Shown: positions 25,331 to 34,665 of the stretch, piece by piece | How positions within the stretch are numbered: the stretch's first letter is position 1 | Layout of the letters: each line of letters opens with the position of its first letter | Assembly (NCBI RefSeq): GCF_025165795.1 | Contig: NZ_JAJAGO010000006.1 | Location: 1-64,000 of the forward strand | Length of the DNA stretch: 64,000 bases | Direction of reading: 5' to 3' | Source: Streptomyces gossypii | Lineage (GTDB): Bacteria > Actinomycetota > Actinomycetes > Streptomycetales > Streptomycetaceae | Notes under the pieces: model-generated | Databases searched by the model: none | Seen by the model: the letters and a program-made list of their open reading frames with translations, nothing else | Told to the model about the DNA's origin: nothing | Made by a program: the position numbers and the translations under genes

Positions 25331-26071
25331 CGGTTCCTCCGCCGCATCCGCCCCGCGCAGCAGCGGTACGCCGCCGGGCCGGTCGACAGCCCGCCACAGC
25401 CGCATGGCCCGGTCGTCGGTGGCGATCGCGCCCTCGCAGTTCAGCTGGTAGCCCTCCAGATAGGACCGCAGTACGGCGCCGTCTACGGTGTCCGGCTCCC
25501 GGCCGGCGAAGTCCGGGTGGCCGTGCAGCACCAGGAGCAGCATCCCGTCCACCCGCTCGCGGTCCCGGCCCAACGCGGCCTGGAAGTACGGCAGCTCCAG
25601 CGTCCGGGCGCCCAGCCGCCGGTAGAACCGCAGCCGGGCGACGGGGTCCCCGTGCGCCTCGTCGGCCGTGGGGTGTACGGCCGGGTCGTTGACCTCGGTG
25701 AGGATCAGGCAGGGGTCCCGCTCCTGCCGCCAGCGCTTCAGCACGGTCCGCAGCAGCGGCCCGCCGATACCCGTCCCGCGCAGGCCAGGCCGGATGGCCG
25801 CCCAGGCCAGCAGGACGATCCGCTGCGCCTGGTCCCACTCGCCGATGACGGTGCCGACCGGGCGGCCGCCCGCGTCGACGCTGACCCACACGCTCGTACG
25901 GCCGCTGCTCAGCTCCTCCCCGAGTTCTTCGAGGGTGGACAACTCGTCGGGGGCGAAGGAGGGCAGCAGGATCTCCTCGTAGACCGCGTCCAGCTCCGGC
26001 CCGGGTGCGGTGATCTGCCGGATACCCGCAGGCCCCGCCGGTGTGCCGCCACTCGTCCCCCTCGCGCTCAC
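25316..26071 (-). CDS. GNAT-family N-acetyltransferase
   Basis: 251 residues from GTG 26071. The acetyl-CoA-binding core is seen in VGTVIGEWDQAQRIVLLAWA and IRPGLRGTGIGGPLLRTVLK, the R..G.G.G loop of GNAT enzymes. The FYRRLGARTLELPYFQAAL segment is typical of the C-terminal beta-strand region. The acceptor is unknown. It is divergent from the large NTPase gene, 208 bp away, and its 3' end slightly overlaps the helix-turn-helix fragment on the other strand. Confidence 0.85.
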   Translation of the reverse strand: MSARGTSGGTPAGPAGIRQITAPGPELDAVYEEILLPSFAPDELSTLEELGEELSSGRTSVWVSVDAGGRPVGTVIGEWDQAQRIVLLAWAAIRPGLRGTGIGGPLLRTVLKRWRQERDPCLILTEVNDPAVHPTADEAHGDPVARLRFYRRLGARTLELPYFQAALGRDRERVDGMLLLVLHGHPDFAGREPDTVDGAVLRSYLEGYQLNCEGAIATDDRAMRLWRAVDRPGGVPLLRGADAAEEPAAVP

Positions 26072-26279
26072 GCTGCCCTCGCCTTCCCCGCCGTGTGTGC
26101 CATCGGCTGATAATCGCAGACGGTCGGCGTCCTGCCCATATCATCTATCGGTGTGCGATGAACCTATAAACGGCCCGTCGCGGGGTAACACTTTCGGGCG
26201 GTTCAGACGCAGAGAGTGACACACGGTTGATGCCGTTCGTCGAGGTGCTGATGCCCCGCAGCCATTCTGGAGGCTTCTC

Positions 26280-29200
26280 TTGCCGACACCGGATCCCGCC
26301 CAAGCGGGCGCAGACGCCTTACCCGAACCGCAGGTTCCCTCACCGCCCGCCGCCGCCGTGCCGGTCCCCGTTCCCGAACCACCCGCGGGTACGGACGGTC
26401 TGCCCGAGGTGGCCGAAGCTCTGAAGGGCGAACCCCCGCTGCTCATCGGCCTGGGGGCGATGATCGTCGTGGGTGGGGCCGGGGCCGCTCTGGGCGGCGC
26501 CTTCCTGCCGGTGGCCGGTGCGATCGTGGCGATCCTCCTGGTGGCGCTCGTCGTATGGTTCATCGCCCGCAGACCGCGCGCCACCCCGGGGGCCGAGGCC
26601 GACGTCAGGCTCCGGCGCCTGGACGACGTGGAGTTGGAGAACGTCGGTACCGCGGAGGGGGACTCCGGTCGGGCCGACGTCCGCATCGAACGGGCCTCGG
26701 GCACCCGCCTGTACGACGTGGGACGGGTGGGTCCGGCAGGCGGGAAGGCGAAGGTCCGGTTCAGCCGGCTGGGCAGGGGCACGCTGAGGGGCTCGGCCCT
26801 GGTCGGCGGCGCGCGCCGTACGGCCGCACCTCCGGCCGCGGCAGCGCCCGGGACGACGGCGGACCCCGCTCCCGCCGCATCCGCCCCCGCCCCGGCCCCC
26901 GCCCCGGCGAGGTCCGCCGCTCCGCCGATGTCCGGCAGCCTGCGCGCCGTCCGGAGCACCGTGCTCGACGCCGTGGCCGCGCGTCCCGGCGCGCGCGTGG
27001 ACATCGTCGCGGACAGCGGCTGCGGCAAGACCCGGCTGCTCAACGAGCTCGCGGAACAGCTCAAGGAAGACGGCTACCTCACTCTGTTCGTCTCCGCCCA
27101 GGCGCCGGCCTACGGCAGTGGCGCGGGTGCGCACGACCCGACCGCACGGGAGATGGCCGAGTACGGCGCCTGCCGGGCGCTGGTGGACGGACTGGCCGCC
27201 GACGTCGGCGACGCGCGGCGGCCCGACGGCACCCGGCCGCCGCTGCTCATCGAGGCCTACGGCCGCGAACTGGAGCGCACCGTGCTCGCCGCACGGGACA
27301 CTCGGCTGAGCCCGGTCATGATCAACACCCTCAACCAGGTCCGGATCTCCGACTCGAGCCGGATGCGTCTGGACAACGTGGGGAGCGTCAACGTACAGGT
27401 GACGCCGCCCACCGCGTGGGACCGGGCGCTGCTGATGCAGGAGCAGGTGCTCGCCGTGCTGGGGAGCGTGGCCCGGGAGCGCCCGCTCGCGGTCCTGGTC
27501 GACGATCTGCAGGCAGTGCTCCAGACCTCGGTGGGCACCTGGTTGCTCACCCTGCTGGACGGGCTCAGCACCGCCACGGTGATCCACGCCCGGTGGCCGC
27601 TGGCGGATGCGCGGATCACGGCGCCGGGGATGACGACCGTACGGCTCGGCCCGATGGACCCTGCGGAGACCCACGCCTACGTCAGCGAGTGCCTGACCGC
27701 CGCCGGATGGCAGCACCGTACGGCCGAACCCTGCGCGGAGACCGTCTACCGGGCCACCCGGGGCCACCCGCTCGGCGTCGCCACCTGCACCGAGATCATC
27801 GTCGGCGCGCTCTCGCCGGACGCGCCCCCGGCGGAGATCAGCGAGCGCATCCTGGGCGGCGACCGGGTGTGGGAGATGCGCCGGGGCTCGATCGAGGCGA
27901 TGCGCCGCTTCGTGGACGAGGCGGCAGCGCAGCTAATCGGCCGACCCGTCGAGCTCTTCGACCACCTCGTGGTGATCCGGCGCTGCACCGAGAAGGTGCT
28001 CGCCGGAGTCCTGGCGGAGCAGGGCGTCCACGGCCCGGAGGCGGCCAAGATCCACGACTGGCTGGCGCGCAGCGCGTTCACCACGCCCTTCGACGACGAC
28101 GCGGACCAGGGCTGGCGGTTGCACGACTACCTGCGTGCCAACATCGGCCGGGAGCTGGCCGAGGGCGAGCCCACCCGGTTCGCCGCGCTGCACGCCGTCG
28201 TCGAGCGCCACTACCGCAAGGGCCTCACCTTCGACGAGACCCTGGACGCGGACTCCCCGCACTCCGCCTGCGCACGGTACGAGAACCCGGACTGGCAGCG
28301 GGACTCGAAGGAGTGGCTCCACCACGCGGCGCACCTGAGCCCGAGCCAGTTCCCCGACACCAAGCGCGCCATGATCCGGCTGTTCTTCGAAGCCTTCTGG
28401 TGGTGGGACATGGAGGTGGACTCCGGCTACTGCGCGCAGCTCGTCATGGGCTACCGGGCCGCGCTGCCCGCGTCCTTCCCGCTGGAGTGGATCGACTGGC
28501 TCGACGCGCTCCGCGCCCACTACGTCGCCGGGCAGCAGAACCAGGTGCCCGGTGCGGAGGGCGACCGGTGGGCACGGGCCGGGGAGGCGCTGATGGACAT
28601 CTGGCTGAACCTGGGCCTGTCCCGTTCCCGCGTGCCGTCGCAGCCCGATCTGCGCCGGATACACATCATCTTCTGCTGCCTCCAGGGCGATGTGGTCTGG
28701 TACGGCAGCCAGGGCACCGAGCGGGACGCCAGGGAGGCCGCCGAGTGGTACCGGACGGCCGCCACGGAGGCCACCGAACCCGACGAGGAGTGGATCGGCG
28801 CCTGGGCCACCTGGATGGAGGCGAAGCTGCACGCCGCCTCCGACCCGGCCCGCGCACGCCGCATGCTCGACGGCATCGGGGAGCAACTCGCCGACGACAA
28901 CGAACTGCGCGCCCTGGTCACCCTCACCTACGGTGACCTCGCCTGGCACGAGGGCGATCACGGCCTGGCGTTCGACATCTACGCACGGGCGGTGCTGCAC
29001 GCCTTCGTCTACCACATACGCCAGGAGGAGGTCGGCACCCAGCAGCCCAACGAGTACACGCACTCGCTCTACCAGCACATCTGCGGGCAGGTGCGGAAGA
29101 AGTACGAGCTGGCAGCCGAACTGGGCCTGGACGGCGTGGTCAGGACGGCGGAGGAACGCTCCCGGCGCTACTTCGCCCCGTACTGGCAGCACGTCCGCAC

Positions 29201-29351
29201 TGAGCCCGGCCCCGGCCCCGCCCTGCCGCGCGGACCCAAACAGGCCGAACTGGGCATCGGCGGCACGCCGTTCGCCAAGACCGCGAAATGGGTGCTCGGC
29301 ACCATGCAGTCCGAGCTCGAGGAGCCACTGACGGCCCCGCACAACGTATGA
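26280..29351 (+). CDS. Membrane-anchored STAND-like NTPase, 1023 residues
   Basis: TTG start at 26280, chosen because GGAGG (26269-26273) is 6 bases upstream and no ATG or GTG fits. A Pro/Ala-rich N-terminus leads to two hydrophobic helices (about 53-75 and 76-96), then a beta-rich stretch of repeated R-L/V-x-N/D-V-G motifs (about 108-178), a Pro/Ala linker, and an NTPase domain with Walker A ADSGCGKT (244-251) and Walker B LAVLVDDLQ (403-411). A winged-helix-like segment follows near 590-640, then a long alpha-helical, Trp-rich region resembling TPR or sensor repeats to the end. STAND proteins act as switches in defence, development and death. The family is not one I can name. Confidence 0.8.
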   Translation: MPTPDPAQAGADALPEPQVPSPPAAAVPVPVPEPPAGTDGLPEVAEALKGEPPLLIGLGAMIVVGGAGAALGGAFLPVAGAIVAILLVALVVWFIARRPRATPGAEADVRLRRLDDVELENVGTAEGDSGRADVRIERASGTRLYDVGRVGPAGGKAKVRFSRLGRGTLRGSALVGGARRTAAPPAAAAPGTTADPAPAASAPAPAPAPARSAAPPMSGSLRAVRSTVLDAVAARPGARVDIVADSGCGKTRLLNELAEQLKEDGYLTLFVSAQAPAYGSGAGAHDPTAREMAEYGACRALVDGLAADVGDARRPDGTRPPLLIEAYGRELERTVLAARDTRLSPVMINTLNQVRISDSSRMRLDNVGSVNVQVTPPTAWDRALLMQEQVLAVLGSVARERPLAVLVDDLQAVLQTSVGTWLLTLLDGLSTATVIHARWPLADARITAPGMTTVRLGPMDPAETHAYVSECLTAAGWQHRTAEPCAETVYRATRGHPLGVATCTEIIVGALSPDAPPAEISERILGGDRVWEMRRGSIEAMRRFVDEAAAQLIGRPVELFDHLVVIRRCTEKVLAGVLAEQGVHGPEAAKIHDWLARSAFTTPFDDDADQGWRLHDYLRANIGRELAEGEPTRFAALHAVVERHYRKGLTFDETLDADSPHSACARYENPDWQRDSKEWLHHAAHLSPSQFPDTKRAMIRLFFEAFWWWDMEVDSGYCAQLVMGYRAALPASFPLEWIDWLDALRAHYVAGQQNQVPGAEGDRWARAGEALMDIWLNLGLSRSRVPSQPDLRRIHIIFCCLQGDVVWYGSQGTERDAREAAEWYRTAATEATEPDEEWIGAWATWMEAKLHAASDPARARRMLDGIGEQLADDNELRALVTLTYGDLAWHEGDHGLAFDIYARAVLHAFVYHIRQEEVGTQQPNEYTHSLYQHICGQVRKKYELAAELGLDGVVRTAEERSRRYFAPYWQHVRTEPGPGPALPRGPKQAELGIGGTPFAKTAKWVLGTMQSELEEPLTAPHNV

Positions 29352-29867
29352 CACCGGTCCGGCTCAGCGAGTGAGCCTGAGATCTGCCAGCGAACGGGGC
29401 CTTCAGGCCAAGTGCCCCGGTCGCGAGTTGCTATGCCGGAATGGCTCCTCCGGCGTCCTGATCAACACGTACCACCGCGCAGCGGAGAGTGCGGTAACCG
29501 CATAGGTTCGCCGGTCCTTCGCTGCGGATGCGCGCGTGTGTCCTGCGTTCGGCGGCCAGGACGTCGCGGTGGCGGGCGTTGGCGTGCGCCACCGCAGGCA
29601 GGCGTGCAGGAGCCGGGGCTGATGAGGCTGTCGCGTGATCGTCCAACCGTGGTGGCCAGGCCGGTCTCCTCGGGAGAGCGGTTGCTCTCGACGAGCTCGG
29701 CGCCGAGCCGGTCTCGCTCCTGCTTCACTTCCGTGCAGGCGATGCGCCGCGCCGGTCGCCGGCACTGCCGGGGACTCCGGAAAACGCTCCTGAGCTGCGA
29801 AAACGCCTGGCTTTCCGCACTACCATCGTAGGTAGCGAGAGCCCTGAACCCACTCTTGTCATGAACC
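29352..29867. other. Intergenic region before the pectate lyase gene
   Basis: About 500 bases without a gene I can support. Several overlapping minus-strand frames (29403-29765) have uneven composition and resemble a decayed gene, perhaps of mobile origin, but no motif was recognised. The right end contains the lyase promoter. Confidence 0.4.
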
Positions 29868-29897
29868 TTGTCAATTTCCCCGCGAAGGGTCTACCCT
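29868..29897 (+). promoter_or_regulatory. Sigma-70-type promoter of the pectate lyase gene
   Basis: TTGTCA at 29868-29873 and TACCCT at 29892-29897 are separated by 18 bases. The expected start point (about 29904) lies a few bases before the palindrome, leaving a leader of roughly 135 nt before the ATG. Confidence 0.5.
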
Positions 29898-29907
29898 TTT
29901 CTTGTCG

Positions 29908-29923
29908 TAGAAAGCGCTTTCTA
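29908..29923. promoter_or_regulatory. Perfect 16-bp palindromic operator
   Basis: TAGAAAGCGCTTTCTA is a perfect palindrome just downstream of the predicted transcription start. Its AGCGCT centre is typical of LacI/GalR-family sites that control sugar-utilisation genes in Streptomyces. A repressor here would block the lyase gene until pectin fragments appear. The regulator is not in the window. Confidence 0.65.
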
Positions 29924-30038
29924 TCTTGAGATTTCGGAGCAGGCAGCAGGCGACGGGACGCGCTCCCGCTCCAGGCGGGCCGCGTGCGGTCGCACAACGG
30001 CAGTACCCGGTATTCGACAACGGACGGGAAGAACAAGC

Positions 30039-32702
30039 ATGAGAAGATCATTAGCCACGCGGCTCTGTGCCGCGCTAGCCACATCGGCCCTGGCCGTCAC
30101 CGGTCTGGCGGTGCCCCTGAGCACGGCGTCGGCGGCACCTGCCGACGCCACCGGCAGCGCCACCGGCTACGCCACCCAGAACGGCGGGACGACCGGCGGC
30201 GAGGGCGGGCAGACGGTGCGGGCCACCTCCGGCACCGAGATCCACGAAGCCCTGTGCACCCGGGCCGACAGCAGCACCCCGATCGTCATCGAGGTCGAGG
30301 GAACCATCCATCACGGCAACACCAGCAAGGTGTCCGGCGACAGCTGCAACACAGACGACGACAGGATCGAACTCAAGCAGATCAGCAACGTCACGATCGT
30401 CGGCGTCGGCGGCGGAGCCCTCTTCGACCAGCTGGGCATCCACATTCGCGACTCCAGCAACATCATCATCCAGAACGTGACCGTCCGGAACGTCAAGAAG
30501 TCGGGCTCGCCCACCTCCAACGGCGGCGACGCCATCGCCATGGAGAGCAACGTCCGCAACGTCTGGGCCGACCACCTCACCCTGGAGGCCTCGGGCGGCG
30601 AGGACGAGGGCTTCGACGGCCTGTTCGACATGAAGAACAACACCCAGTACGTGACCCTGTCCTACAGCATCCTGCGCGACTCCGAGCGCGGCGGTCTCAT
30701 CGGATCCAGTGAAAGCGACCGGTCGAACAGCTTCATCACGTTCCACCACAACGTGTACTCGAACCTCAACTCCCGCGCGCCCCTGCTCCGCGGCGGCACC
30801 GCCCACATGTTCAACAACCACTACGCGGGCCTCGTCGAGTCCGGCATCAACTCGCGGGCCGGGGCTCGCGCCAAGGTCGAGAACAACTACTTCGAGGACT
30901 CCAAGGACGTCCTGGGCACGTTCTACACCGACGAGCGCGGCTCCTGGGAGGTCAGCGGCAACATCTACGACAACGTGACCTGGTCGAGCGAGGGCAGCGA
31001 GAACTACCCGGCCGGCCCCGATCCGCAGTCCACCACCACGGTCAGCATTCCGTACTCCTACAGCCTCGATGAGGCCAGTTGTGTGCCGGGCATCGTGAAC
31101 GAGACGGCAGGCGCCGACAAGGGTCTGAAGGTGTCGGACGGGAACTGCACGCCGCAGAACCCGGACCCGACCGACCCGCCGGACCCGACGGACCCGCCGG
31201 ACCCGACCGATCCCCCCAGCGGGACCAACCTCAGCACCGGGGCCGGCGCCGACGGCTCCAGCAAGGCCGACGGGACCAGCTACGGCAACGTCATCGACGG
31301 CGACATGAGCACCTACTGGTCGCCGCGCGGCTCGACCGGCCGGATCTCGGTCAAGTGGGGCTCGGACACCACGGTGTCCACGATCAACGTCCGTGAGGCG
31401 GCAGGTTCGGAAGGCAACGTCAGCGCCTGGCGGGTCGTCGACCACGACACCGGTGACGTCCTGGCCTCCGGCAGCGGGGCGGGAGTCATCACCTTCCCCG
31501 CGACATCGCTGAGCAAGATCAACTTCGAGATCACCAGCTCGAGCGCCACACCGAGGATCGCCGAGTTCGAGACCTACGCCGGATCGCCGCCCGGCGACGG
31601 CGACGACGACCCGCCGCCGAGCGCGGACGCGCTGCACGTGGCGCCGGGCGGCAGCGACGGCGCTTCCGGGAGCGAGTCGGACCCGACGACGCTCACCTCG
31701 GCGATCGGCCGGATCGAGCCCGGCGGGACGATCTACATGCAAGGAGGGACCTACGACTTCTCGCAGACGGTCCACATCGAGCCGGGCAACGACGGCACCT
31801 CGGGCAACCGCACCGAGCTGTTCGCCTACCCGGGCGAGACCCCGGTGCTGAACTTCTCGGCCCAGAGCGAGGACTCGTCCAACCGGGGGCTGGCGATCGG
31901 CGGCGACTGGTGGCATCTGCAGGGCCTCGTCGTCGAACGCGCCGGTGACAACGGGATCCTCCTGGGCGGTAGCAACAACATCATCGAGCGCGTGGTGACG
32001 CGGCACAACCGCGACACCGGGCTGCAGCTGTCGCGCTACACCGGCGGGGCGCCTCGGGAGACGTGGCCGTCCGACAACCTCATCATCAGCTCGGAGTCAC
32101 ACGACAACGCCGACTCCGACGGCGAGGACGCCGACGGCTTCGCGCCGAAGCTCACCGTGGGAGAAGGAAACGTCTTCCGGCACTGCGTGGCCCACAACAA
32201 CATCGATGACGGCTGGGACATGTTCACCAAGGACGACACCGGCCCGATCGGAGGAGTCACCGTCGAGGACTCGCTCGCGTACGGCAACGGAACGCTCTCG
32301 GACGGCACGCAGAACTCCAGCGGCGACCGCAACGGGTTCAAGCTCGGCGGCGAGGACATCGCGGTCGACCACACCGTGGTGCGGACCATCGCCTACGACA
32401 ACGGCAAGCACGGGTTCACCTACAACCGGAACCCCGGGTCGATGACGATCGAGAACAACCTGAGCATCGCCAGCGAGGAACGCAACTTCAACTTCGATGC
32501 GGGCGACTCGACGTTCCGGAACAACACCTCCTGCGACAGCGGGTCGAACGACCGGATCATTGGCGACGACGCCGGCGGAAACCAGTGGTGGTCCGGCTCC
32601 AACGGGTCCAGGTGCTCCCAGTACGCCGGATCCCTGGACTGGCACCTCGACTCCGACGGTCGCCTGGTGGTGACCATGGGAGGCGATCCCGTGAACCTGT
32701 AA
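30039..32702 (+). CDS. Secreted modular pectate lyase: PL1 - carbohydrate-binding domain - PL9
   Basis: 887 residues from ATG 30039. A signal peptide (MRRSLATRLCAALATSALAV, cut near ASAAPA) exports it. Residues about 45-365 are a PL1 beta-helix: GVGGGALFDQLGIHIRDSSN, VWADHLTLEASGGEDEGFDG, and the FHHNVYSNLNSRAPLLRGG segment with the conserved Arg. A (DPTDPP)n linker leads to an F5/8-type discoidin-like domain (about 395-510; DGDMSTYWSPRGSTG). A second Asp/Pro linker leads to a PL9-type beta-helix (about 525-885; GGTIYMQGGTYDFSQTV, DNADSDGEDADGFAPKLTVG, NNIDDGWDMFTK). Both lyases cleave polygalacturonate by beta-elimination. Preceded by a palindromic operator and followed by a strong hairpin, so monocistronic. 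Confidence 0.9.
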   Translation: MRRSLATRLCAALATSALAVTGLAVPLSTASAAPADATGSATGYATQNGGTTGGEGGQTVRATSGTEIHEALCTRADSSTPIVIEVEGTIHHGNTSKVSGDSCNTDDDRIELKQISNVTIVGVGGGALFDQLGIHIRDSSNIIIQNVTVRNVKKSGSPTSNGGDAIAMESNVRNVWADHLTLEASGGEDEGFDGLFDMKNNTQYVTLSYSILRDSERGGLIGSSESDRSNSFITFHHNVYSNLNSRAPLLRGGTAHMFNNHYAGLVESGINSRAGARAKVENNYFEDSKDVLGTFYTDERGSWEVSGNIYDNVTWSSEGSENYPAGPDPQSTTTVSIPYSYSLDEASCVPGIVNETAGADKGLKVSDGNCTPQNPDPTDPPDPTDPPDPTDPPSGTNLSTGAGADGSSKADGTSYGNVIDGDMSTYWSPRGSTGRISVKWGSDTTVSTINVREAAGSEGNVSAWRVVDHDTGDVLASGSGAGVITFPATSLSKINFEITSSSATPRIAEFETYAGSPPGDGDDDPPPSADALHVAPGGSDGASGSESDPTTLTSAIGRIEPGGTIYMQGGTYDFSQTVHIEPGNDGTSGNRTELFAYPGETPVLNFSAQSEDSSNRGLAIGGDWWHLQGLVVERAGDNGILLGGSNNIIERVVTRHNRDTGLQLSRYTGGAPRETWPSDNLIISSESHDNADSDGEDADGFAPKLTVGEGNVFRHCVAHNNIDDGWDMFTKDDTGPIGGVTVEDSLAYGNGTLSDGTQNSSGDRNGFKLGGEDIAVDHTVVRTIAYDNGKHGFTYNRNPGSMTIENNLSIASEERNFNFDAGDSTFRNNTSCDSGSNDRIIGDDAGGNQWWSGSNGSRCSQYAGSLDWHLDSDGRLVVTMGGDPVNL

Positions 32703-32742
32703 CCGGTGCAGCCGACGGGGCCGACCGTAGGCAGGACCCTGG

Positions 32743-32775
32743 CCGGCCCGTCCGAACACACCGGACGGGCCGGCT
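32743..32775 (+). terminator. Hairpin terminator after the pectate lyase gene
   Basis: GCCGGCCCGTCCG (32743-32755) pairs with CGGACGGGCCGGC (32763-32775), a perfect 13-bp stem with a 7-nt loop, about 40 bases after the stop. Confidence 0.8.
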
Positions 32776-32912
32776 GTTCCCTGTGCCACGGGGCCCATCC
32801 CGGACAACGGCCGAGTCCGGGATTGCGGGAATACAGCGGACGTATTCTTCGTACAATCACATTAAAAAGATGTCCCTTATTCGCCGAGCGGGAAGCCCGT
32901 ACGATCTTCGGT

Positions 32913-33713
32913 GTGAGCGAAAGCAGCTTTTCCCTGCGCCGCAACAGGCGTGGGAGAGCCTGGTGGGCGGCTCGGTGTGCCGGGGCTGCCGTGGGAACAC
33001 TTGTACTGTGCTCGGTTCTTGTCGGTGCGTCGGGCAAGTCCGTTGACGAAGGCTCCGGGAACGACCGTCCCGGTGTGCGGGTGCGGATATGCCTCTCCCT
33101 TGAAGTGCCGTGGTTACACAGCACGGTGAGGGCGGACGTCAGGGTTTCGCGGCACCTTCCGGGCAGGGGTGGCCCACCCGCGCATTTTCCGCACTGCCCC
33201 AAACCGCCGCCCCCTGAACCGCCTTCACCGTCCCCGACTACGCCACCCTCACCGTCCCCGACGACCTCGCAGCCTCCGGCACCGCCGTCAGCGCCGCCGT
33301 CAGCGCCGCCGTCGCCGCCCCCGTCCAGGTCTTCTTCGGCTCCCCCGCCGTCCTCCTCTCCCGCGACACCGACTCCCGCGCCGAGTCCTGCCCGCCCGCA
33401 GCCCGGCCCGTCCACAGCACCGGCACCGGCACCGCGCATACCGCCGCCTACCCGCTCAGCAAATGCGGTCGGCCCTCCGAAGACGGCCGTCTCGACACCC
33501 CTTTCGGAACCCGCACGGACATCGGCACCGGTGAATTCCCCCTCCCCGCGGCCCGAAAAAGCACATCACGCCCCGGCCCGCCCCGCGTTCTCCTCTCCCG
33601 AGGGGAAACCCACGTCCATGGTCACCACCATGCTGGTGATCACCGTTCCCGCGGTGCTGGCCGCCGTCGCGCTGCGCCCCCGTTCACGTTCCTCCCGTGG
33701 TTCGCATACCTGA
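32913..33713 (+). CDS. Proline/serine-rich cell-surface protein
   Basis: 266 residues from GTG 32913. The N-terminus is Arg-rich followed by a hydrophobic helix (GAAVGTLVLCSVLVGASG), a signal peptide or anchor. After a short Cys-containing segment, residues about 85-200 are Pro/Ser/Ala-rich (PPSAPPSAPPSPPP), a wall-spanning stalk. A second hydrophobic helix (MVTTMLVITVPAVLAAVAL) and an Arg-rich tail close the protein. There is no LPXTG sorting motif, but the C-terminal helix plus basic tail is a membrane anchor. It lies 50 bp upstream of the DUF4239 gene on the same strand. Confidence 0.6.
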   Translation: MSESSFSLRRNRRGRAWWAARCAGAAVGTLVLCSVLVGASGKSVDEGSGNDRPGVRVRICLSLEVPWLHSTVRADVRVSRHLPGRGGPPAHFPHCPKPPPPEPPSPSPTTPPSPSPTTSQPPAPPSAPPSAPPSPPPSRSSSAPPPSSSPATPTPAPSPARPQPGPSTAPAPAPRIPPPTRSANAVGPPKTAVSTPLSEPARTSAPVNSPSPRPEKAHHAPARPAFSSPEGKPTSMVTTMLVITVPAVLAAVALRPRSRSSRGSHT

Positions 33714-33763
33714 TGCGACCGTGCCCCTGAATTTCGTGCTCAAGAACTTCACTGGAGTTGTCC

Positions 33764-34534
33764 ATGTCGGAATGGGTGGCACTCGCCATCGCGATGGCCG
33801 CTGCGTGTCTGATGGTGATCGCGGTGGTGGTGCTGCGGCAGCGGCGAGTCGGGGATGACGACGATCCGTCCGAGACGCCGGACGTTATCGAGTACATGTC
33901 GATGATGATCGGTGTGGTGTACGCGATCGTCCTCGGCCTCGCCATCGCAGGCGTTTGGGAGGCCAGGAACTCCGCGGAAGGCAACGCCTTCAACGAGGCC
34001 CAGGCGCTCCATGAGGTGAGCGCGCGTGCGGACGTCTACCCGGCGGCGGTGCGTGACCGCGTTCGGGGCGACATCGAGGCTTATGTCTCGTTCGTCGTCA
34101 ACACCGAGTGGACGCACATGCGGGATCACGAGTCCCTTTCCCCGCGAGGGGCGGAACTGCTCGAACAGGTGCGCCGGGACGTCATGAGCCGCGCACCGCA
34201 GAGCGACCTTGAAAGCGAAACGTACCTGTCCATGGTCGATCTCGTCGCCAAAGCCGACGAAGCCCGCAACAACCGCGGGCAGAACACGGGACCGACGATG
34301 CCCGGCCTCGTGTGGTTCGGGCTGATCGTGGGCGCCGTGATCACCGTGGGCATGATCTTCACGCTGCAGATCCGCAGGTCCGCGCGGGAGTTGCTGCTGG
34401 CCGGGGCGTTCAGCGCGCTCATCGCCTTTCTGCTGTTCCTGATCTGGGACTTCGATGATCCGTTCAGTGCGGGACTGGGTGTGACCACCGATCCGTTCCT
34501 CGCGCTCTTCCCCTCACTGAGCCCCTCTCGCTGA
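33764..34534 (+). CDS. DUF4239 (bestrophin-like) membrane protein
   Basis: 256 residues from ATG 33764; a TTG two codons upstream is less likely. Membrane helices lie at the N-terminus (WVALAIAMAAACLMVIAVVV), at MSMMIGVVYAIVLGLAIAGV, and two at the C-terminus (VWFGLIVGAVITVGMIFTLQ; LLLAGAFSALIAFLLFLIWD). The central soluble part has the NAFNEAQALHEV helix typical of DUF4239. The family is thought to be distantly channel-like. The stop codon lies in the first copy of a 15-bp tandem duplication (34525-34554). Confidence 0.8.
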   Translation: MSEWVALAIAMAAACLMVIAVVVLRQRRVGDDDDPSETPDVIEYMSMMIGVVYAIVLGLAIAGVWEARNSAEGNAFNEAQALHEVSARADVYPAAVRDRVRGDIEAYVSFVVNTEWTHMRDHESLSPRGAELLEQVRRDVMSRAPQSDLESETYLSMVDLVAKADEARNNRGQNTGPTMPGLVWFGLIVGAVITVGMIFTLQIRRSARELLLAGAFSALIAFLLFLIWDFDDPFSAGLGVTTDPFLALFPSLSPSR

Positions 34535-34665
34535 CGCAGCTCTCGCTGACGCAGTCGCAGGCACTGCCGAGATCGCCCTGTCCGGCTCGCCCTTCGCCTG
34601 GCAGAAGAGGTCTCGGAGGTCCCGTTGTCCTGTGACATCGAAGGTTCACCGAGTCTCGACAGGGA

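Noticed and set aside
29403..29765. Several overlapping minus frames
   Set aside because: No frame gives a consistent protein; kept only as a possible remnant in the intergenic note.
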